Source: Promicromonospora panici (GTDB lineage Bacteria; Actinomycetota; Actinomycetes; Actinomycetales; Cellulomonadaceae). From it: a DNA stretch of 64,000 nt. Position numbers and translations under genes: made by a program. This document shows positions 17,987 through 28,650 of this stretch, piece after piece (within the stretch, counting starts at the first letter, position 1; each line of letters starts with the position of its first letter). Under the pieces are notes generated by a model. It worked only from the letters and a program-made list of their open reading frames with translations, ran no database searches and had not been told where the DNA came from. The stretch lies in assembly GCF_900608595.1 (NCBI RefSeq), contig NZ_UWYY01000006.1, positions 124,001 through 188,000 on the forward strand, written 5' to 3'.

Positions 17987-18652
17987 ATGAGCGACGATCG
18001 CTTCGACGAACCCGGCCAGCCCGATCCCGACCGCGGCTACGCCGACTTCGAGTTCGAGCGCCGATTCTTCGTGCGCGACCTCCCGGCCGAGCTCCGGGAC
18101 GCGCCGGCCCTGATCGTGCAGTCGTACTTCCTGGCCGACGACGGCTACGCCCTCCGCGTCCGGGTCCAGGCCGGGGACGTCGACGCCGACCTGACGGGTG
18201 AGACCGATCCCGCGGAGATCCTCCGGGCGCACACCGGCGACATCGACTTCGCGGCCGTCACGGTGAAGGGTCCCGCAGTCGGCGGTACCCGCTACGAGGC
18301 GGAGCGGCAGCTGGACCCGAGCGTCGGCGTCGAGCTGGTCCGGCGCGGCGGGGCGCCCATCGTGAAGATCCGGTATGCCGTGTGGCTCGGGGCGGACGGC
18401 TGGTCGATCGACGTCTTCGGCGGCGCCAACCACCCGCTCGTGATCGCCGAGTGCGAGCGCTCCGGCCCGGTCACAGGCCTGCAGATCCCGGACTTCTGCG
18501 TCACCGAGATCACCGACGACCGCCGGTTCTCGAACGAGTCGCTCGCCATGGAGCCCTACAGCGCCTGGGCGCCGGCGTTCGCCGCCGAGCTCGCGAACGA
18601 GGGCCCCGTGTTCCGCCAGGACTTCGGGCCGAACACGCACCTGCGCCTCTGA
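17987..18652 (+). CDS. CYTH-domain (triphosphate tunnel) protein
   Basis: 221 residues. FEFERRFFVRDLP near the N-terminus is the CYTH ExExK-like signature with Arg in the last position (EFERR). Alternating charged strands follow (YALRVRVQ, AAVTVKGP, IVKIRYAVW, WSIDVFGG), as expected for a beta-barrel tunnel that binds triphosphates with metal. DFCVTEITDDRRFSNESLA is a well-conserved C-terminal piece in these proteins. Could be a triphosphatase or adenylate-cyclase-like enzyme; function not assigned. Its stop abuts the stop of the convergent peptidase with no gap. Confidence 0.72.
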   Translation: MSDDRFDEPGQPDPDRGYADFEFERRFFVRDLPAELRDAPALIVQSYFLADDGYALRVRVQAGDVDADLTGETDPAEILRAHTGDIDFAAVTVKGPAVGGTRYEAERQLDPSVGVELVRRGGAPIVKIRYAVWLGADGWSIDVFGGANHPLVIAECERSGPVTGLQIPDFCVTEITDDRRFSNESLAMEPYSAWAPAFAAELANEGPVFRQDFGPNTHLRL

Positions 18653-19600
18653 CTAGCCGTACCACTCGCCCTTCTCGATGACCCCCGACACGAACTCCCA
18701 GTGCCACGGCTCGTACGCACCGCCGCCGCCCAGCTGGGCCCACGCGGGGTTCTGCCAGCCGTACGACGGCGCGTTTGCCCAGAGCCACGAGTAGACCTCG
18801 CTGTCGCCGGTCTCCTTGGAGCAGAGGTCGATCGCGAGGCCCCAGCCGTGCATGGACGTACCCGGCGAGGCGGCGAAGTAGCCGCGCGCGGCCTTGATGT
18901 CGTACTGCGCGCCCAGTGAGCGGTAGCTCGCAACCAGACACATCTCCCGCCCGAACGACGCACGGAACGCCTCGTTGAGGGCGCTGAGCGACATCGCGGC
19001 GTCGGGCCGCAGGTACTCCCCCGCCTGCCACAGCTCGCACAGCGAGTGGTCCGCGAGCGCGCCGTTGGTCCCCTCGACGGGAGCATTCACGTCGCATTCG
19101 GGCAGAGGGCTGCGGTCAAGGGATCGGCTGGCAGCCGACTCCGGCCGCGTGATGGCCTCGGCGCGCACCACCGCCCCGGAGGTCTCCGGCCGCTCCACGG
19201 GCTGCGTCACGAGGTCGAGCACGTTCGGCCCGGTGCGCGGCGCCTCGACGTCGAACGGAGACTCGCCGGACTCGGCGGCGCCCTGGGCGAACGGCGCGGC
19301 GATGGTCGCCGCGGCCAGCGTGCCGATCACGGTCGCCCGGGAGATGAAGCGCTGGCCGGCGGGCACGGAGGACGTCGCCCTCGCGGGCCGGGGGATGGAT
19401 CCGGTGACGAGCTGGTCGAACGAGGTGTTGCTCCGCGTGGCCGGCGGGTGTGTCGCCTGGGCCCGGGTCGCCCGGGCCCGCGCTCCTGGGGAACGTATGC
19501 CCTGGGTACGCATGACCTGCGCCTGAGCCTGCTCCGCCTCACGCCGGGCGCGGCGCGTCATGGGCGCGGGCTGCAGGCTCGTCACAGCAGTGGACTCCAC
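18653..19600 (-). CDS. M15 (VanY-type) D,D-carboxypeptidase, second copy
   Basis: 315 residues. A long basic, Arg/Ala/Thr-rich cytoplasmic N-terminus precedes one hydrophobic segment (VIGTLAAATIAAPFAQGAA, about residues 92-110), so it is probably a membrane-anchored enzyme facing outward. Zinc motifs: VASYRSLGAQYD, GTSMHGWGLAIDLC and EPWHWEF. Acts on stem peptides of peptidoglycan. The C-terminus is compact, without the Pro-rich tail of the enzyme at 2818-4485. Confidence 0.82.
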   Translation of the reverse strand: MESTAVTSLQPAPMTRRARREAEQAQAQVMRTQGIRSPGARARATRAQATHPPATRSNTSFDQLVTGSIPRPARATSSVPAGQRFISRATVIGTLAAATIAAPFAQGAAESGESPFDVEAPRTGPNVLDLVTQPVERPETSGAVVRAEAITRPESAASRSLDRSPLPECDVNAPVEGTNGALADHSLCELWQAGEYLRPDAAMSLSALNEAFRASFGREMCLVASYRSLGAQYDIKAARGYFAASPGTSMHGWGLAIDLCSKETGDSEVYSWLWANAPSYGWQNPAWAQLGGGGAYEPWHWEFVSGVIEKGEWYG

Positions 19601-19739
19601 TGGTCCTCCGTCGTCGAGTGTCCGCGGCCCCTCGCGGTGTGGTCGGACGAGACACTAACCGGGCTCGGCGCGCCTGCCAAGCCCGGCCTGTGGATCGCAC
19701 GACCTGCGCATGGCCTGATCACTACCCGTTCATGCCCGA

Positions 19740-20786
19740 TCAACGGCGCTGCATCGCGTCGCGCACCTCGCCGACGAGCTCCTCCAGGATGTCCTCGAGG
19801 AACACCACCCCGAGCACGTCGCCGTCGGCGCCCTCGACCCGCGCCAGGTGCGAGCCGGACCGCTGCATGACGCGCAAGGCGTCCTCGACCTCGTCGCCCG
19901 GGGCCACGGCCGCCAGCGCGCGCACGCGCCAGGCCGCCACCGGCTCGAACCGGGCCGGGCCCGTCGCGTAGAGCACGTCCTTGAGGTGCAGGTACCCCAC
20001 GAGCTCGTCACCGTCCGGCCGCCGGGTCACCACGGGGAACCGGCTGAAGCCGTGCTTCGACACGAGCCGCTCGACGTCGTCGGGCGTGCTGTTCTCGTCG
20101 ACGGCCACCAGGCCGTCGACCGGCACCATGACGTCGCCGGCCGTGCGGTTGGAGAACTCGATGGCGCCGGTCAGGAGACCCTGCTCGTCGCGCAGCACGC
20201 CCTCGGCCTGGGACCGCTCCACGATGGACTGCACCTCCTCGGCGGTGAACGCCGAGGCGACCTCGTCCTTGGGCTCGACGCCCGCGAGCCGCACCGCGTG
20301 GTTCGCGATCCAGTTCAGGCCCACGATGACGGGACGCAGCACCCGGCCGAGGAACACCAGCGGCGGCCCGAACCACATGACCGCCCGGTCCGGGCCGGAC
20401 ACCGCGAGGTTCTTCGGCACCATCTCGCCGAGCACCACATGCAGGTACACGACGAGCGACAGCGCGACGACGAGCGCGATCGGGTGCGTGAGGTCCTCGC
20501 TCACGCCCAGGCTGTGCAGCGGCCCCTCCAGGAGGTGCGCCAGTGCGGGCTCCGCCACGATGCCCAGGCCGGTGGAGCAGACGGTCACACCGAGCTGCGC
20601 GCACGCCAGCATGAGCGACACGTGCTCCATCGCCCACAGGACGGTGACGGCGCGCCGGTCCCCCGCCTCGGCGAGCGGCTCGATGGCGCTGCGGCGCGCC
20701 GAGATGACCGCGAACTCCGCGCCGACGAAGAACGCGTTGCCGGCGAGCAGCACGAGGCCGATGACGAGTGCGGTGGTCGTGCTCAT
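19740..20786 (-). CDS. CNNM/hemolysin-family membrane protein, short form
   Basis: 348 residues. An N-terminal DUF21/CNNM membrane domain (VIGLVLLAGNAFFVGAEFAV; about four hydrophobic segments) is followed by a CBS-domain pair (VMVPVDGLVAVDENSTPDDV; GYLHLKDVLYATG; VVFLEDILEELVGEV). It stops right after the second CBS domain and lacks the C-terminal CorC/HlyC domain of its neighbour. The family is linked to Mg2+ or divalent-cation transport. The start overlaps the upstream gene by 4 bp (ATGA), so the two are coupled. Confidence 0.85.
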   Translation of the reverse strand: MSTTTALVIGLVLLAGNAFFVGAEFAVISARRSAIEPLAEAGDRRAVTVLWAMEHVSLMLACAQLGVTVCSTGLGIVAEPALAHLLEGPLHSLGVSEDLTHPIALVVALSLVVYLHVVLGEMVPKNLAVSGPDRAVMWFGPPLVFLGRVLRPVIVGLNWIANHAVRLAGVEPKDEVASAFTAEEVQSIVERSQAEGVLRDEQGLLTGAIEFSNRTAGDVMVPVDGLVAVDENSTPDDVERLVSKHGFSRFPVVTRRPDGDELVGYLHLKDVLYATGPARFEPVAAWRVRALAAVAPGDEVEDALRVMQRSGSHLARVEGADGDVLGVVFLEDILEELVGEVRDAMQRR

Positions 20787-22306
20787 CGGCTCGCGCCCTT
20801 CTCCCTGGGGACCTGCTCCGACGCGTCGGGGCGGACCCGCACCCGGATCCGTTCGACGCGCCGCCCGTCCATGGCCTCCACGCGCAGCGACACGCGGCCG
20901 CCCGTGCGGCCCACGGTGACCTCGTCGCCGACGGCGGGCAGGCGGCCCAGCTCGGCCATCACGAGGCCACCGAGCGTCTCGTACGCGGCGCCCTCCGGGA
21001 CCTCGATCCCGGTGTACTCGTCGAGCTCGTCCGGGCGCAGCATGCCCGGCACGATCCAGGACCCGTCCGCGGCACGGGCAGCGCCCGCGCGCCGGGGGTC
21101 GTGCTCGTCCGCGACGTCACCCACGAGCTCCTCGACGACGTCCTCCAGCGTCACGACGCCGGACGTGCCGCCGTACTCGTCGACGACCACCGCCATCTGC
21201 AGCCCGAACCCGCGCAGCTCCACGAGCAGCGGGCCGAGGCGCACCGTCTCGGGGACGCGCGGCGCGTCCACCATCAGGGCGGCGGCCGGCACCTCGCCGC
21301 GGCGGTCGTGCGGCACGCCCACGGCGCGCCGCAGGTGCACCAGGCCGACGACGTCGTCCCGGTCCTCCCCGATCACGGGGAACCGCGAGTGGCCGGTGCG
21401 CCGGGCGAGCGCGACGACGTCGGCAGCCGTCGCGTCCCGGTCCACGACGGACATGCGCAGCCGGTCGGTCATGACGTCGCGCGCGCTGAGCGTGTCCAGC
21501 TCGATCGAGTTGGTCAGCAGCGTCGCCACCGACTCCTCGAGCGTGCCCTCCTCGACGGAGCGGCGGACCAGCGAGGCCAGCTCGGTCGCGGAACGCGCCC
21601 CCGACAGCTCCTCGCGGGGTTCCACGCCCATACGGCGCAGCAGCGCGTTGGCCGAGCCGTTGAGCACGGCGATCACCGGCTTGAACGCGATGGTGAACAC
21701 CCGCTGCATCGGCACGACGAGGCGGGCCGTGGCCAGGGGCGCCGAAAGCGCAAAGTTCTTGGGGATCAGCTCGCCGCACACCATGGAGAACACGTTCACC
21801 AGCACGACGGCCAGGAAGCCGGCGAGCCCCGCGGAGACAGCGGTCGGGACGGACGCCACGCCGAACGCGGCCGAGAGCAGGGAGTTCAGCGCCGGCTGGG
21901 CCGTGTAGCCGAGCAGGATCGTCGTCAGCGTGATGCCGACCTGGGCGGAGCTCAGCTCCGTCGAGAGGTGCCGCAGTGCGGTGCGCACGCTGCGGTCCCG
22001 CAGGCCCTGGCCCAGAGACGGCCGAGCGGCGTACGCGGTCCGGGAGCCGGACGCGGCGGACGGCGAGGAATCAGACCCGGCCCGGCCCGGTCTGTCTCCC
22101 TCCGAGTCGTCGGAGTCGCCGATCACGGCGGGGTCGATGGTGACGAGGGAGAACTCCCCGGCCACGAATACAGCAGTACCTGCTGTGAGGAGGACACCGA
22201 CGGCGACCATGATCCAGTCGCCGGTCATCTCGCGCTCCGGAGGGCGTTCGGGGGGTCCGGATTCTTCCAGGGTCTTCGGTCGGGATATCGCTCGGTCATC
22301 GTGCAC
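20783..22306 (-). CDS. CNNM/hemolysin-family membrane protein with CorC domain
   Basis: 507 residues. DUF21 membrane domain (WIMVAVGVLLTAGTAVFVAGEFSLV; FLAVVLVNVFSMVCGELIPKNFAL), CBS pair (DVMTDRLRMSVVDRDATAADV; VDEYGGTSGVVTLEDVVEELVGD) and a C-terminal CorC_HlyC domain (GSWIVPGMLRPDELDEYTG). There is an Asp/Ser/Gly-rich cytoplasmic loop near residues 60-80 after the first helix. Tandem with the short paralogue; the two may work as a heteromer in cation homeostasis, which is inference. Confidence 0.87.
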   Translation of the reverse strand: MHDDRAISRPKTLEESGPPERPPEREMTGDWIMVAVGVLLTAGTAVFVAGEFSLVTIDPAVIGDSDDSEGDRPGRAGSDSSPSAASGSRTAYAARPSLGQGLRDRSVRTALRHLSTELSSAQVGITLTTILLGYTAQPALNSLLSAAFGVASVPTAVSAGLAGFLAVVLVNVFSMVCGELIPKNFALSAPLATARLVVPMQRVFTIAFKPVIAVLNGSANALLRRMGVEPREELSGARSATELASLVRRSVEEGTLEESVATLLTNSIELDTLSARDVMTDRLRMSVVDRDATAADVVALARRTGHSRFPVIGEDRDDVVGLVHLRRAVGVPHDRRGEVPAAALMVDAPRVPETVRLGPLLVELRGFGLQMAVVVDEYGGTSGVVTLEDVVEELVGDVADEHDPRRAGAARAADGSWIVPGMLRPDELDEYTGIEVPEGAAYETLGGLVMAELGRLPAVGDEVTVGRTGGRVSLRVEAMDGRRVERIRVRVRPDASEQVPREKGASR

Positions 22307-22447
22307 CCGATCGTAGCCGGAACACCGTGCCGACGGCTGCAGGAGCAGGGCTCATGGACCGGGCGGAGCGGGGCATCGAGGCGCTCCCGGTGCGACTCTC
22401 AGGGTGCCATCAGTGTCTTATCAGGCAGGTACGGGCATGATTGACCT

Positions 22448-23221
22448 ATGTCATCTGGTATTCCCCAGCCGTCTGGGGCCCCGCAGCAGCCCGGCACGGC
22501 ATCGTCCGCGGCCTCGACAGGTCAGCAGAGCGCGACGGTGCTCGTGGTGGAGGACGAGCCGACGATCGCCACGGCGATCGCCCAGCGGTTGTCGGCGGAA
22601 GGCTGGCGCGTCGAGGTGGCCCGCGACGGGCTGTCCGGCGTCGACGCCGCCTCGCGCCTCCGCCCCGACGTCGTCCTCCTCGACGTGATGCTGCCCGGCA
22701 TCGACGGGCTCGAGGTCACGCGGCGCATCCAGGCCGAGCACCCCACCCCGATCCTCATGCTCACCGCGCGCGACGACGAGACCGACATGCTGGTCGGCCT
22801 GGGCGTCGGCGCGGACGACTACATGACCAAGCCGTTCTCCATGCGCGAGCTGGTGGCCCGCATCAAGGCGCTGCTGCGCCGGGTGGACCGCGCCGCGCAG
22901 GCCGCCGCCACCACACCGGCGGACCCGCCCATGACGATGGGCGACGTGACGGTGGATCGTGCCCAGCGCCGCGTCTACCGCGGGGGCGACGAGGTTCACC
23001 TGACTCCCACGGAGTTCGAGCTGCTCGTCATGCTCGCCGGCTCTCCCAAGACCGTGCTCACCCGCGAGCGCCTGCTCGCCGAGGTGTGGGACTGGGCGGA
23101 CGCCAGCGGCACCCGCACCGTGGACTCCCACATCAAGGCGCTGCGCCGCAAGCTCGGGCCGGACCTGATCCGCACGGTGCACGGTGTCGGGTACGCGTTC
23201 GAGCCGCCCGCCAACCAGTAA
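22448..23221 (+). CDS. OmpR-type response regulator
   Basis: 257 residues. A Ser/Gln-rich N-terminal tail of about 28 residues precedes a receiver domain (VLVVEDEPTIATAIAQRL; phospho-acceptor Asp in VVLLDVMLPGIDG; Lys in YMTKPFS) and a winged-helix DNA-binding domain (VHLTPTEFELLVMLAGSP; RTVDSHIKALRRKLG; TVHGVGYAFEPP). The kinase gene follows 3 bp downstream. Divergent from the CNNM pair, which is a possible target. Confidence 0.92.
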   Translation: MSSGIPQPSGAPQQPGTASSAASTGQQSATVLVVEDEPTIATAIAQRLSAEGWRVEVARDGLSGVDAASRLRPDVVLLDVMLPGIDGLEVTRRIQAEHPTPILMLTARDDETDMLVGLGVGADDYMTKPFSMRELVARIKALLRRVDRAAQAAATTPADPPMTMGDVTVDRAQRRVYRGGDEVHLTPTEFELLVMLAGSPKTVLTRERLLAEVWDWADASGTRTVDSHIKALRRKLGPDLIRTVHGVGYAFEPPANQ

Positions 23222-23224
23222 CCG

Positions 23225-24400
23225 GTGATCCGGATGAGACCGCACGTGCCCCGCGTCCCCGACGTGCGGCCGCTCGACCCGCTGCGCTCGCTCAAGATCA
23301 AGCTCGGCGTGCTCGTGGCGGTGACGGTCACCGCGGCGGTGCTGATCACGTGGCTCGGTCTGCAGGCGTCCCTGGGGCCGAGCCGCACCTTCCCCCTGGC
23401 GATCATCCTGTCGCTGCTGGTCACGCAGGTCCTGGCCCGCGGCATGACGTCGCCGCTGCGGGAGATCACCGAGGCCGTCGAGGCCATGGCGGACGGCGAC
23501 TACACCCGCCGGGTGCGCGCGACGAGCAGCGACGAGGTGGGGCAGCTCGCGCATGCGTTCAACCGGATGGCCGAGGACCTGGCCTCCGTGGAGCAGACCC
23601 GCCGCGACCTGATCGCGAACGTGTCGCACGAGCTGCGCACGCCGGTCGCCGCGCTGCAGGCCCAGCTGGAGAACATGGTCGACGGCGTCGTGCCGCCCAC
23701 GCCGGCCGCGCTGGAGCAGGCACACGCGCAGACGGAGCGGCTGACCCGGCTCGTCACCTACCTGCTGGACCTGTCCCGCATCGAGGCGGGCGCCTCGGCC
23801 CTGAACGTCGGCAAGATCGCCGTGGGCGACTTCCTGGAGGACTGCGCCGAGGACCTCTCGATGGTCGACGCCGCGAAGGACCTGCACTACGTCGTCGACG
23901 TCACGCCGGAGGACCTGGTCATCGAGGGCGACGCCGAACGTCTGCACCAGGTGGTCATCAACCTGCTGCAGAACGCGATCCGGCACTCGCCGCAGGGCGG
24001 TGTGGTCCGGCTGGATGCCTACCCCGTGGACGGCAGCGAGGGGGCCGACGTCGTGGTCGAGGTCAGTGACGAGGGGCCGGGGATCGCCGCCGCCGACCGA
24101 GAGCGGATCTTCCAGCGGTTCGTCCGGGGCACCGGGTCGAGCGCCGACGGCCGGGGGCGGAACGGGCCCTCGAGCGAGACCTTCACCGACACCGCGGGTA
24201 GCACGGTGGGCAGCACGGCCGGCGGCACCGTCGGTTCGAGCGGCGGGACCGGGATCGGCCTGGCCATCGTCCGGTGGGCGGTCGAGCTGCACGGCGGCCA
24301 CGTCCAGGTGGTCGACTCCGAGCGGGGGGCGACGATGCGCGTCACGCTCCCCGCGCGGGCGCACCCGGCACCGGGCGTCACGACCACGCACACGGCGTGA
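23225..24400 (+). CDS. sensor histidine kinase without an extracytoplasmic domain
   Basis: 391 residues from GTG 23225 (an ATG at 23234 is possible). Two close membrane segments ([20 protein letters not shown] and [16 protein letters not shown]) leave almost no outside loop, so it probably senses within the membrane. Then HAMP (about 76-130), HisKA with the phospho-accepting His in [14 protein letters not shown], and HATPase with N-box [10 protein letters not shown] and [13 protein letters not shown]. The ATP lid carries a Gly/Ser/Thr-rich insertion of about 40 residues before [12 protein letters not shown]. Pairs with the response regulator just upstream. Confidence 0.9.
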   Translation: MIRMRPHVPRVPDVRPLDPLRSLKIKLGVLVAVTVTAAVLITWLGLQASLGPSRTFPLAIILSLLVTQVLARGMTSPLREITEAVEAMADGDYTRRVRATSSDEVGQLAHAFNRMAEDLASVEQTRRDLIANVSHELRTPVAALQAQLENMVDGVVPPTPAALEQAHAQTERLTRLVTYLLDLSRIEAGASALNVGKIAVGDFLEDCAEDLSMVDAAKDLHYVVDVTPEDLVIEGDAERLHQVVINLLQNAIRHSPQGGVVRLDAYPVDGSEGADVVVEVSDEGPGIAAADRERIFQRFVRGTGSSADGRGRNGPSSETFTDTAGSTVGSTAGGTVGSSGGTGIGLAIVRWAVELHGGHVQVVDSERGATMRVTLPARAHPAPGVTTTHTA

Positions 24401-24405
24401 GGCAG

Positions 24406-24435
24406 GACGGCGGTCCGGGTCCCCGGGCCGCCGTC
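24406..24435 (+). terminator. GC-rich hairpin after the kinase gene
   Basis: GACGGCGGTCCGG (24406-24418) pairs with CCGGGCCGCCGTC (24423-24435) with one G-T type mismatch and a 4-nt loop, six bases after the kinase stop. No T-tract follows, which is usual for GC-rich genomes. Confidence 0.6.
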
Positions 24436-24806
24436 GGGCCGCCGACCTGCGGGTACGTGTCTGCGCGAAACGGAGAAGCCTAGAACCGTCGGCGGTCGGA
24501 GCGTGAGACGGGGTTCCGTGATTTCTGTCACACACGCAAAGGAACTTCGGCCCGCAACAAAACCCCGTAACGTCGCGTTGGCGACTTCGAGGGCCAATGT
24601 TGCCCGCGTTTTGCTCTGGGTGCGAGAACCATGACGAACCAACTTCTTTGGCGCCGCAGGACACCTCGACGCCCGCGTGAGCACCCCCACCAGCGGGTGG
24701 AAAGGGCATACCCTTGGAGGGTCCGAAAACATTCGGGCTGTGCGCGCTGCGACAAGGGCGGCGCGCGAAGAACGCAACTGTGGTGAAGGTGGGCGATCCG
24801 CGCGTG
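24436..24806 (+). other. 371-bp leader/intergenic region before the 2-oxoglutarate enzyme gene
   Basis: This stretch is less GC-rich than its surroundings, with patches such as TGATTTCTGTCACACACG and CAACAAAACCCCG. A -10-like TACCCT at about 24709-24714 follows GGAAAGGGCA. No gene, RNA or riboswitch consensus is recognised. It presumably holds the promoter and leader of the large downstream gene. Confidence 0.4.
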
Positions 24807-27800
24807 TCAGCTAATGCTGGTTCAGAGTCGATCAGCGTGGCGAGCTCGTCATTCGGAGCCAACGAATGGCTTGTGGACGAGCTCTACCAGCAGTATCTGA
24901 AGGACAAGAACGCGGTGGACCCCGCGTGGTGGGACTTCTTCGCCGACTACACCCCGAGCGAGAACGGTTCCACCAAGGACGGCGCTGCCTCGGCCGCCCC
25001 GACTCCGGCTGCGGCGCCCGCTCCGGGGGCACCTGCTCCCGCGGCATCAGCCCCCGCGGCACAGGCGAGCGCTGCCCCGGCTGAGACGGCGGCCGCCCCG
25101 GCCGCCCCTCCTGCCCAGCAGGCGGCCACCCCGGTGACGGGCGGCACCGCAGCCTCGGAGGCCGGGCAGCCGGTGCGCGAGAAGGTCCTGCCGGCCGACC
25201 CGAAGGTCAACCCGGCCAACCCGATCGCCACCCCGCCCACCACGCACTACGCGGACACGTTCGAGCGCCCCGTCGCGCACCCTGACGCCGTCGACGACGT
25301 GCAGAAGCTGCGCGGCCCCGCTGCGCGCGTGGTCACGAACATGGAGGCCTCGCTCGAGGTCCCCACCGCCACCTCGGTGCGCGCCGTGCCCGCCAAGCTG
25401 ATGGTCGACAACCGCATCGTCATCAACAACCACCTCAAGCGCGGCCGCGGCGGCAAGATCTCGTTCACGCACCTCATCGGCTTCGCGCTGGTCGAGTCGC
25501 TGGCCGACATGCCCGTCATGAACGCGCACTACGAGCAGGTGGACGGCAAGCCGGGCGTGAACCAGCCCGCGCACGTCGGGTTCGGCCTCGCGATCGACCT
25601 GGCCAAGCCGGACGGCTCGCGTCAGCTCCTGGTGCCGAGCATCAAGAAGGCCGAGGAGCTCGACTTCGCCGAGTACTGGGCCGCCTACGAGGAGCTGGTC
25701 CGCAAGGCGCGCGGCGGCAAGCTCGCCGTGCCCGACTTCCAGGGCACCACGATCTCGCTGACCAACCCCGGCGGCATCGGCACCGTGCACTCGGTGCCGC
25801 GCCTCATGCAGGGCCAGGGCACCATCGTCGGCGTCGGCGCCATGGACTACCCGGCGGAGTTCGCCGGCGCGTCCGAGGAGCAGCTCGCCCGGATGGGCGT
25901 CTCGAAGGTCATGACGCTCACGTCGACGTACGACCACCGGATCATCCAGGGCGCCCAGTCCGGCGAGTTCCTCAAGATCATCTCGGAGAAGCTGCTCGGC
26001 CTGGACGGCTTCTACGACCGCGTCTTCGCGGCGCTGCGCATCCCGTACGAGCCCGTCCGCTGGGTTCGCGACAACACGGTCGACGCGGACGTCGAGGCCG
26101 CCAAGCCGGCCAAGATCGCCGAGGTCATCCAGTCGTACCGCTCGCGTGGCCACCTCATGGCGGACACCGACCCGCTCGCCTACCGCCAGCGCAAGCACCC
26201 CGACCTGGACATCCAGAACCACGGCCTGACGCTGTGGGACCTGGACCGCACGTTCCCGACGGCGGGCTTCGGCCCCAAGCCCAAGGCGACGCTGCGCGAC
26301 GTCCTCGGCCTGCTGCGCGACTCGTACTGCCGCACCATCGGCATCGAGTACATGCACATCGCCGACCCGGCACAGCGCAAGTGGCTCCAGGAGCGCCTGG
26401 AGGCGGGCTACGCCAAGACGCCGCGCGAGGACCAGCTGCGCATCCTGCGCCGCCTGAACTCCGCCGAGGCGTTCGAGACGTTCCTGCAGACCAAGTTCGT
26501 CGGGCAGAAGCGCTTCTCGCTGGAGGGCGGCGAGTCCCTGATCCCGCTGCTCGACGCGATCCTGTCGCGGGCCGCCGAGGGCGGGCTCGACGAGGTCGGT
26601 ATCGGCATGGCCCACCGTGGCCGCCTGAACGTGCTGGCGAACATCGCGGGCAAGAGCTACGGCCAGATCTTCAAGGAGTTCGAGGGCCAGCTCGACCCGA
26701 AGAGCGTCCAGGGCTCGGGTGACGTGAAGTACCACCTCGGCACCGAGGGCACCTTCACGTCGGAGTCCGGCGCCACGACGCGCGTCTACCTCGCGGCCAA
26801 CCCGTCACACCTGGAGGCGGTCGACCCGGTGCTCGAGGGCATCGTCCGCGCCAAGCAGGACCGCATCGACCTCGGCGGCGACGGCTTCTCCGTCCTGCCG
26901 ATCCTCGTGCACGGCGACGCGGCCTTCGCCGGCCAGGGCGTGGTCCCCGAGGTGCTGAACCTGTCGCAGCTGCGCGGGTACCGCACCGGCGGCACCATCC
27001 ACGTGGTCGTGAACAACCAGGTGGGCTTCACCACCGGTCCGACGGCGTCGCGCTCGACCACCTACGCGACGGACGTCGCCAAGGGCTACCAGGTCCCGGT
27101 GTTCCACGTGAACGGCGACGACCCCGAGGCCGTGGTGCGCACCGCCGAGCTCGCCTTCGCGTTCCGCGAGCAGTTCGGCCAGGACGTCATCATCGACCTC
27201 ATCTGCTACCGCCGCCGCGGGCACAACGAGGGCGACGACCCGTCGATGACGCAGCCGCTCATGTACAACCTCATCGAGACCAAGCGCTCGGTGCGCAAGC
27301 TGTACACCGAGAACCTGGTCGCCCGCGGTGACATCACCGTGGAGGAGGCCGAGGGCGTACTGCAGGACTACCAGTCGCAGCTCGAGCGGGTCTTCACCGA
27401 GACCAAGTCCGGCTTCACCCCGGCGCCGCAGACCGAGCAGATCGCCGGCCTGGAGCGCCCCGAGTCCCAGCGTGAGGACGCCGGGACGATGGTGGGCTGG
27501 CAGACCGCGATCTCGCCGGAGATGCTGCAGCGCGTCGGCGACGTGCACACCACGCCGCCGGAGGGCTTCACGATCCACCCGAAGCTCGCCCAGATGCTGG
27601 AGAAGCGCCAGCTCATGGCGAAGGAAGGCGGCATCGACTGGGGCTTCGGTGAGCTGGTGGCCTTCGGCTCCCTCCTCGCGGAGGGCACTCCGGTGCGCCT
27701 CGCCGGGCAGGACTCCCGCCGCGGCACCTTCGTGCAGCGGCACGCGGTCCTGCACGACCGGGAGACCGGTGCCGAGTGGACCCCGCTGCTGTACCTGTCG

Positions 27801-28646
27801 GGCGAGCAGGCCAAGTTCTGGGTCTACGACTCCTCGCTGTCGGAGTACGCGGCGCTCGGCTTCGAGTACGGCTACTCGGTTGAGCGTCCGGACGCCCTGG
27901 TGCTCTGGGAGGCCCAGTTCGGCGACTTCGTCAACGGCGCCCAGACGGTGATCGACGAGTTCATCTCGTCCGCCGAGCAGAAGTGGGGCCAGTCGTCGTC
28001 GGTGGTCATGCTGCTGCCGCACGGCTACGAGGGCCAGGGGCCGGACCACTCGTCCGCCCGCATCGAGCGGTTCCTGCAGCTGTGCGCCGAGAACAACATC
28101 ACGGTCGCGCAGCCGTCCACGCCGGCGTCGTACTTCCACCTGCTGCGCCGTCAGGCATACGCCCGTCCGCGCCGTCCGCTGGTGGTGTTCACGCCGAAGC
28201 AGCTGCTGCGGCTCAAAGCGGCGGCGTCCTCGGTCGAGGACTTCACCTCGGACACGTTCCGGGAGGTCCTCCCGGACCCGGCGGTGGACCCCGCGAAGGT
28301 GAACCGCGTGCTGCTGTGCACGGGCCGGGTGTACTACGACCTCCTCGCCGAGCGCACCAAGCGCGGCGACGACGGCGTGGCCATCGTCCGGCTGGAGCAG
28401 CTGTACCCGTTCCCGGAGGCTCAGATCCGCGCGGAGATCGCCAAGTACGGCGACGCCGAAGTGGTCTGGGTGCAGGACGAGCCGCAGAACCAGGGCGCGT
28501 GGGGCTTCATCCACCTGGCGCTGCCGCTGGACGTGCCGTACGTCAAGGTCGTCTCCCGCCCGGCGTCGGCGTCGACCGCCGCGGGCACGGCGAAGCTGCA
28601 CCAGGCCCAGCAGAAGACGCTCCTGGAGCAGGCCTTCACCCGCTGA
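24807..28646 (+). CDS. kgd: multifunctional 2-oxoglutarate decarboxylase/dehydrogenase E1 with E2 domain
   Basis: About 1,280 residues. It starts with the short E1-type helix [18 protein letters not shown], then a very Ala/Pro-rich linker (about residues 50-110), then an E2o-like acyltransferase domain ending in the [14 protein letters not shown] motif, then the thiamine-diphosphate E1 core ([58 protein letters not shown]). This fused architecture is typical of actinobacteria (OdhA/Kgd). It feeds the oxoglutarate-to-succinyl step of the TCA cycle with lipoamide dehydrogenase and a separate E2. The start is uncertain: GTG 24807 fits orthologue length, GTG 24780/24783 are alternatives, and none has a good ribosome binding site. 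Confidence 0.94.
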   Translation, partial: SANAGSESISVASSSFGANEWLVDELYQQYLKDKNAVDPAWWDFFADYTPSENGSTKDGAASAAPTPAAAPAPGAPAPAASAPAAQASAAPAETAAAPAAPPAQQAATPVTGGTAASEAGQPVREKVLPADPKVNPANPIATPPTTHYADTFERPVAHPDAVDDVQKLRGPAARVVTNMEASLEVPTATSVRAVPAKLMVDNRIVINNHLKRGRGGKISFTHLIGFALVESLADMPVMNAHYEQVDGKPGVNQPAHVGFGLAIDLAKPDGSRQLLVPSIKKAEELDFAEYWAAYEELVRKARGGKLAVPDFQGTTISLTNPGGIGTVHSVPRLMQGQGTIVGVGAMDYPAEFAGASEEQLARMGVSKVMTLTSTYDHRIIQGAQSGEFLKIISEKLLGLDGFYDRVFAALRIPYEPVRWVRDNTVDADVEAAKPAKIAEVIQSYRSRGHLMADTDPLAYRQRKHPDLDIQNHGLTLWDLDRTFPTAGFGPKPKATLRDVLGLLRDSYCRTIGIEYMHIADPAQRKWLQERLEAGYAKTPREDQLRILRRLNSAEAFETFLQTKFVGQKRFSLEGGESLIPLLDAILSRAAEGGLDEVGIGMAHRGRLNVLANIAGKSYGQIFKEFEGQLDPKSVQGSGDVKYHLGTEGTFTSESGATTRVYLAANPSHLEAVDPVLEGIVRAKQDRIDLGGDGFSVLPILVHGDAAFAGQGVVPEVLNLSQLRGYRTGGTIHVVVNNQVGFTTGPTASRSTTYATDVAKGYQVPVFHVNGDDPEAVVRTAELAFAFREQFGQDVIIDLICYRRRGHNEGDDPSMTQPLMYNLIETKRSVRKLYTENLVARGDITVEEAEGVLQDYQSQLERVFTETKSGFTPAPQTEQIAGLERPESQREDAGTMVGWQTAISPEMLQRVGDVHTTPPEGFTIHPKLAQMLEKRQLMAKEGGIDWGFGELVAFGSLLAEGTPVRLAGQDSRRGTFVQRHAVLHDRETGAEWTPLLYLSGEQAKFWVYDSSLSEYAALGFEYGYSVERPDALVLWEAQFGDFVNGAQTVIDEFISSAEQKWGQSSSVVMLLPHGYEGQGPDHSSARIERFLQLCAENNITVAQPSTPASYFHLLRRQAYARPRRPLVVFTPKQLLRLKAAASSVEDFTSDTFREVLPDPAVDPAKVNRVLLCTGRVYYDLLAERTKRGDDGVAIVRLEQLYPFPEAQIRAEIAKYGDAEVVWVQDEPQNQGAWGFIHLALPLDVPYVKVVSRPASASTAAGTAKLHQAQQKTLLEQAFTR

Positions 28647-28650
28647 GCTC

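Noticed and set aside
19848..21908. Long plus-strand frame antisense to both CNNM genes
   Set aside because: Composition is antisense-like (Arg, His, Asp rich); the minus-strand proteins have full domain support.
24714..24806. Extended N-terminus of the 2-oxoglutarate enzyme from a TTG at 24714
   Set aside because: The extra residues do not resemble the conserved E1 start and would overlap the likely promoter TACCCT.
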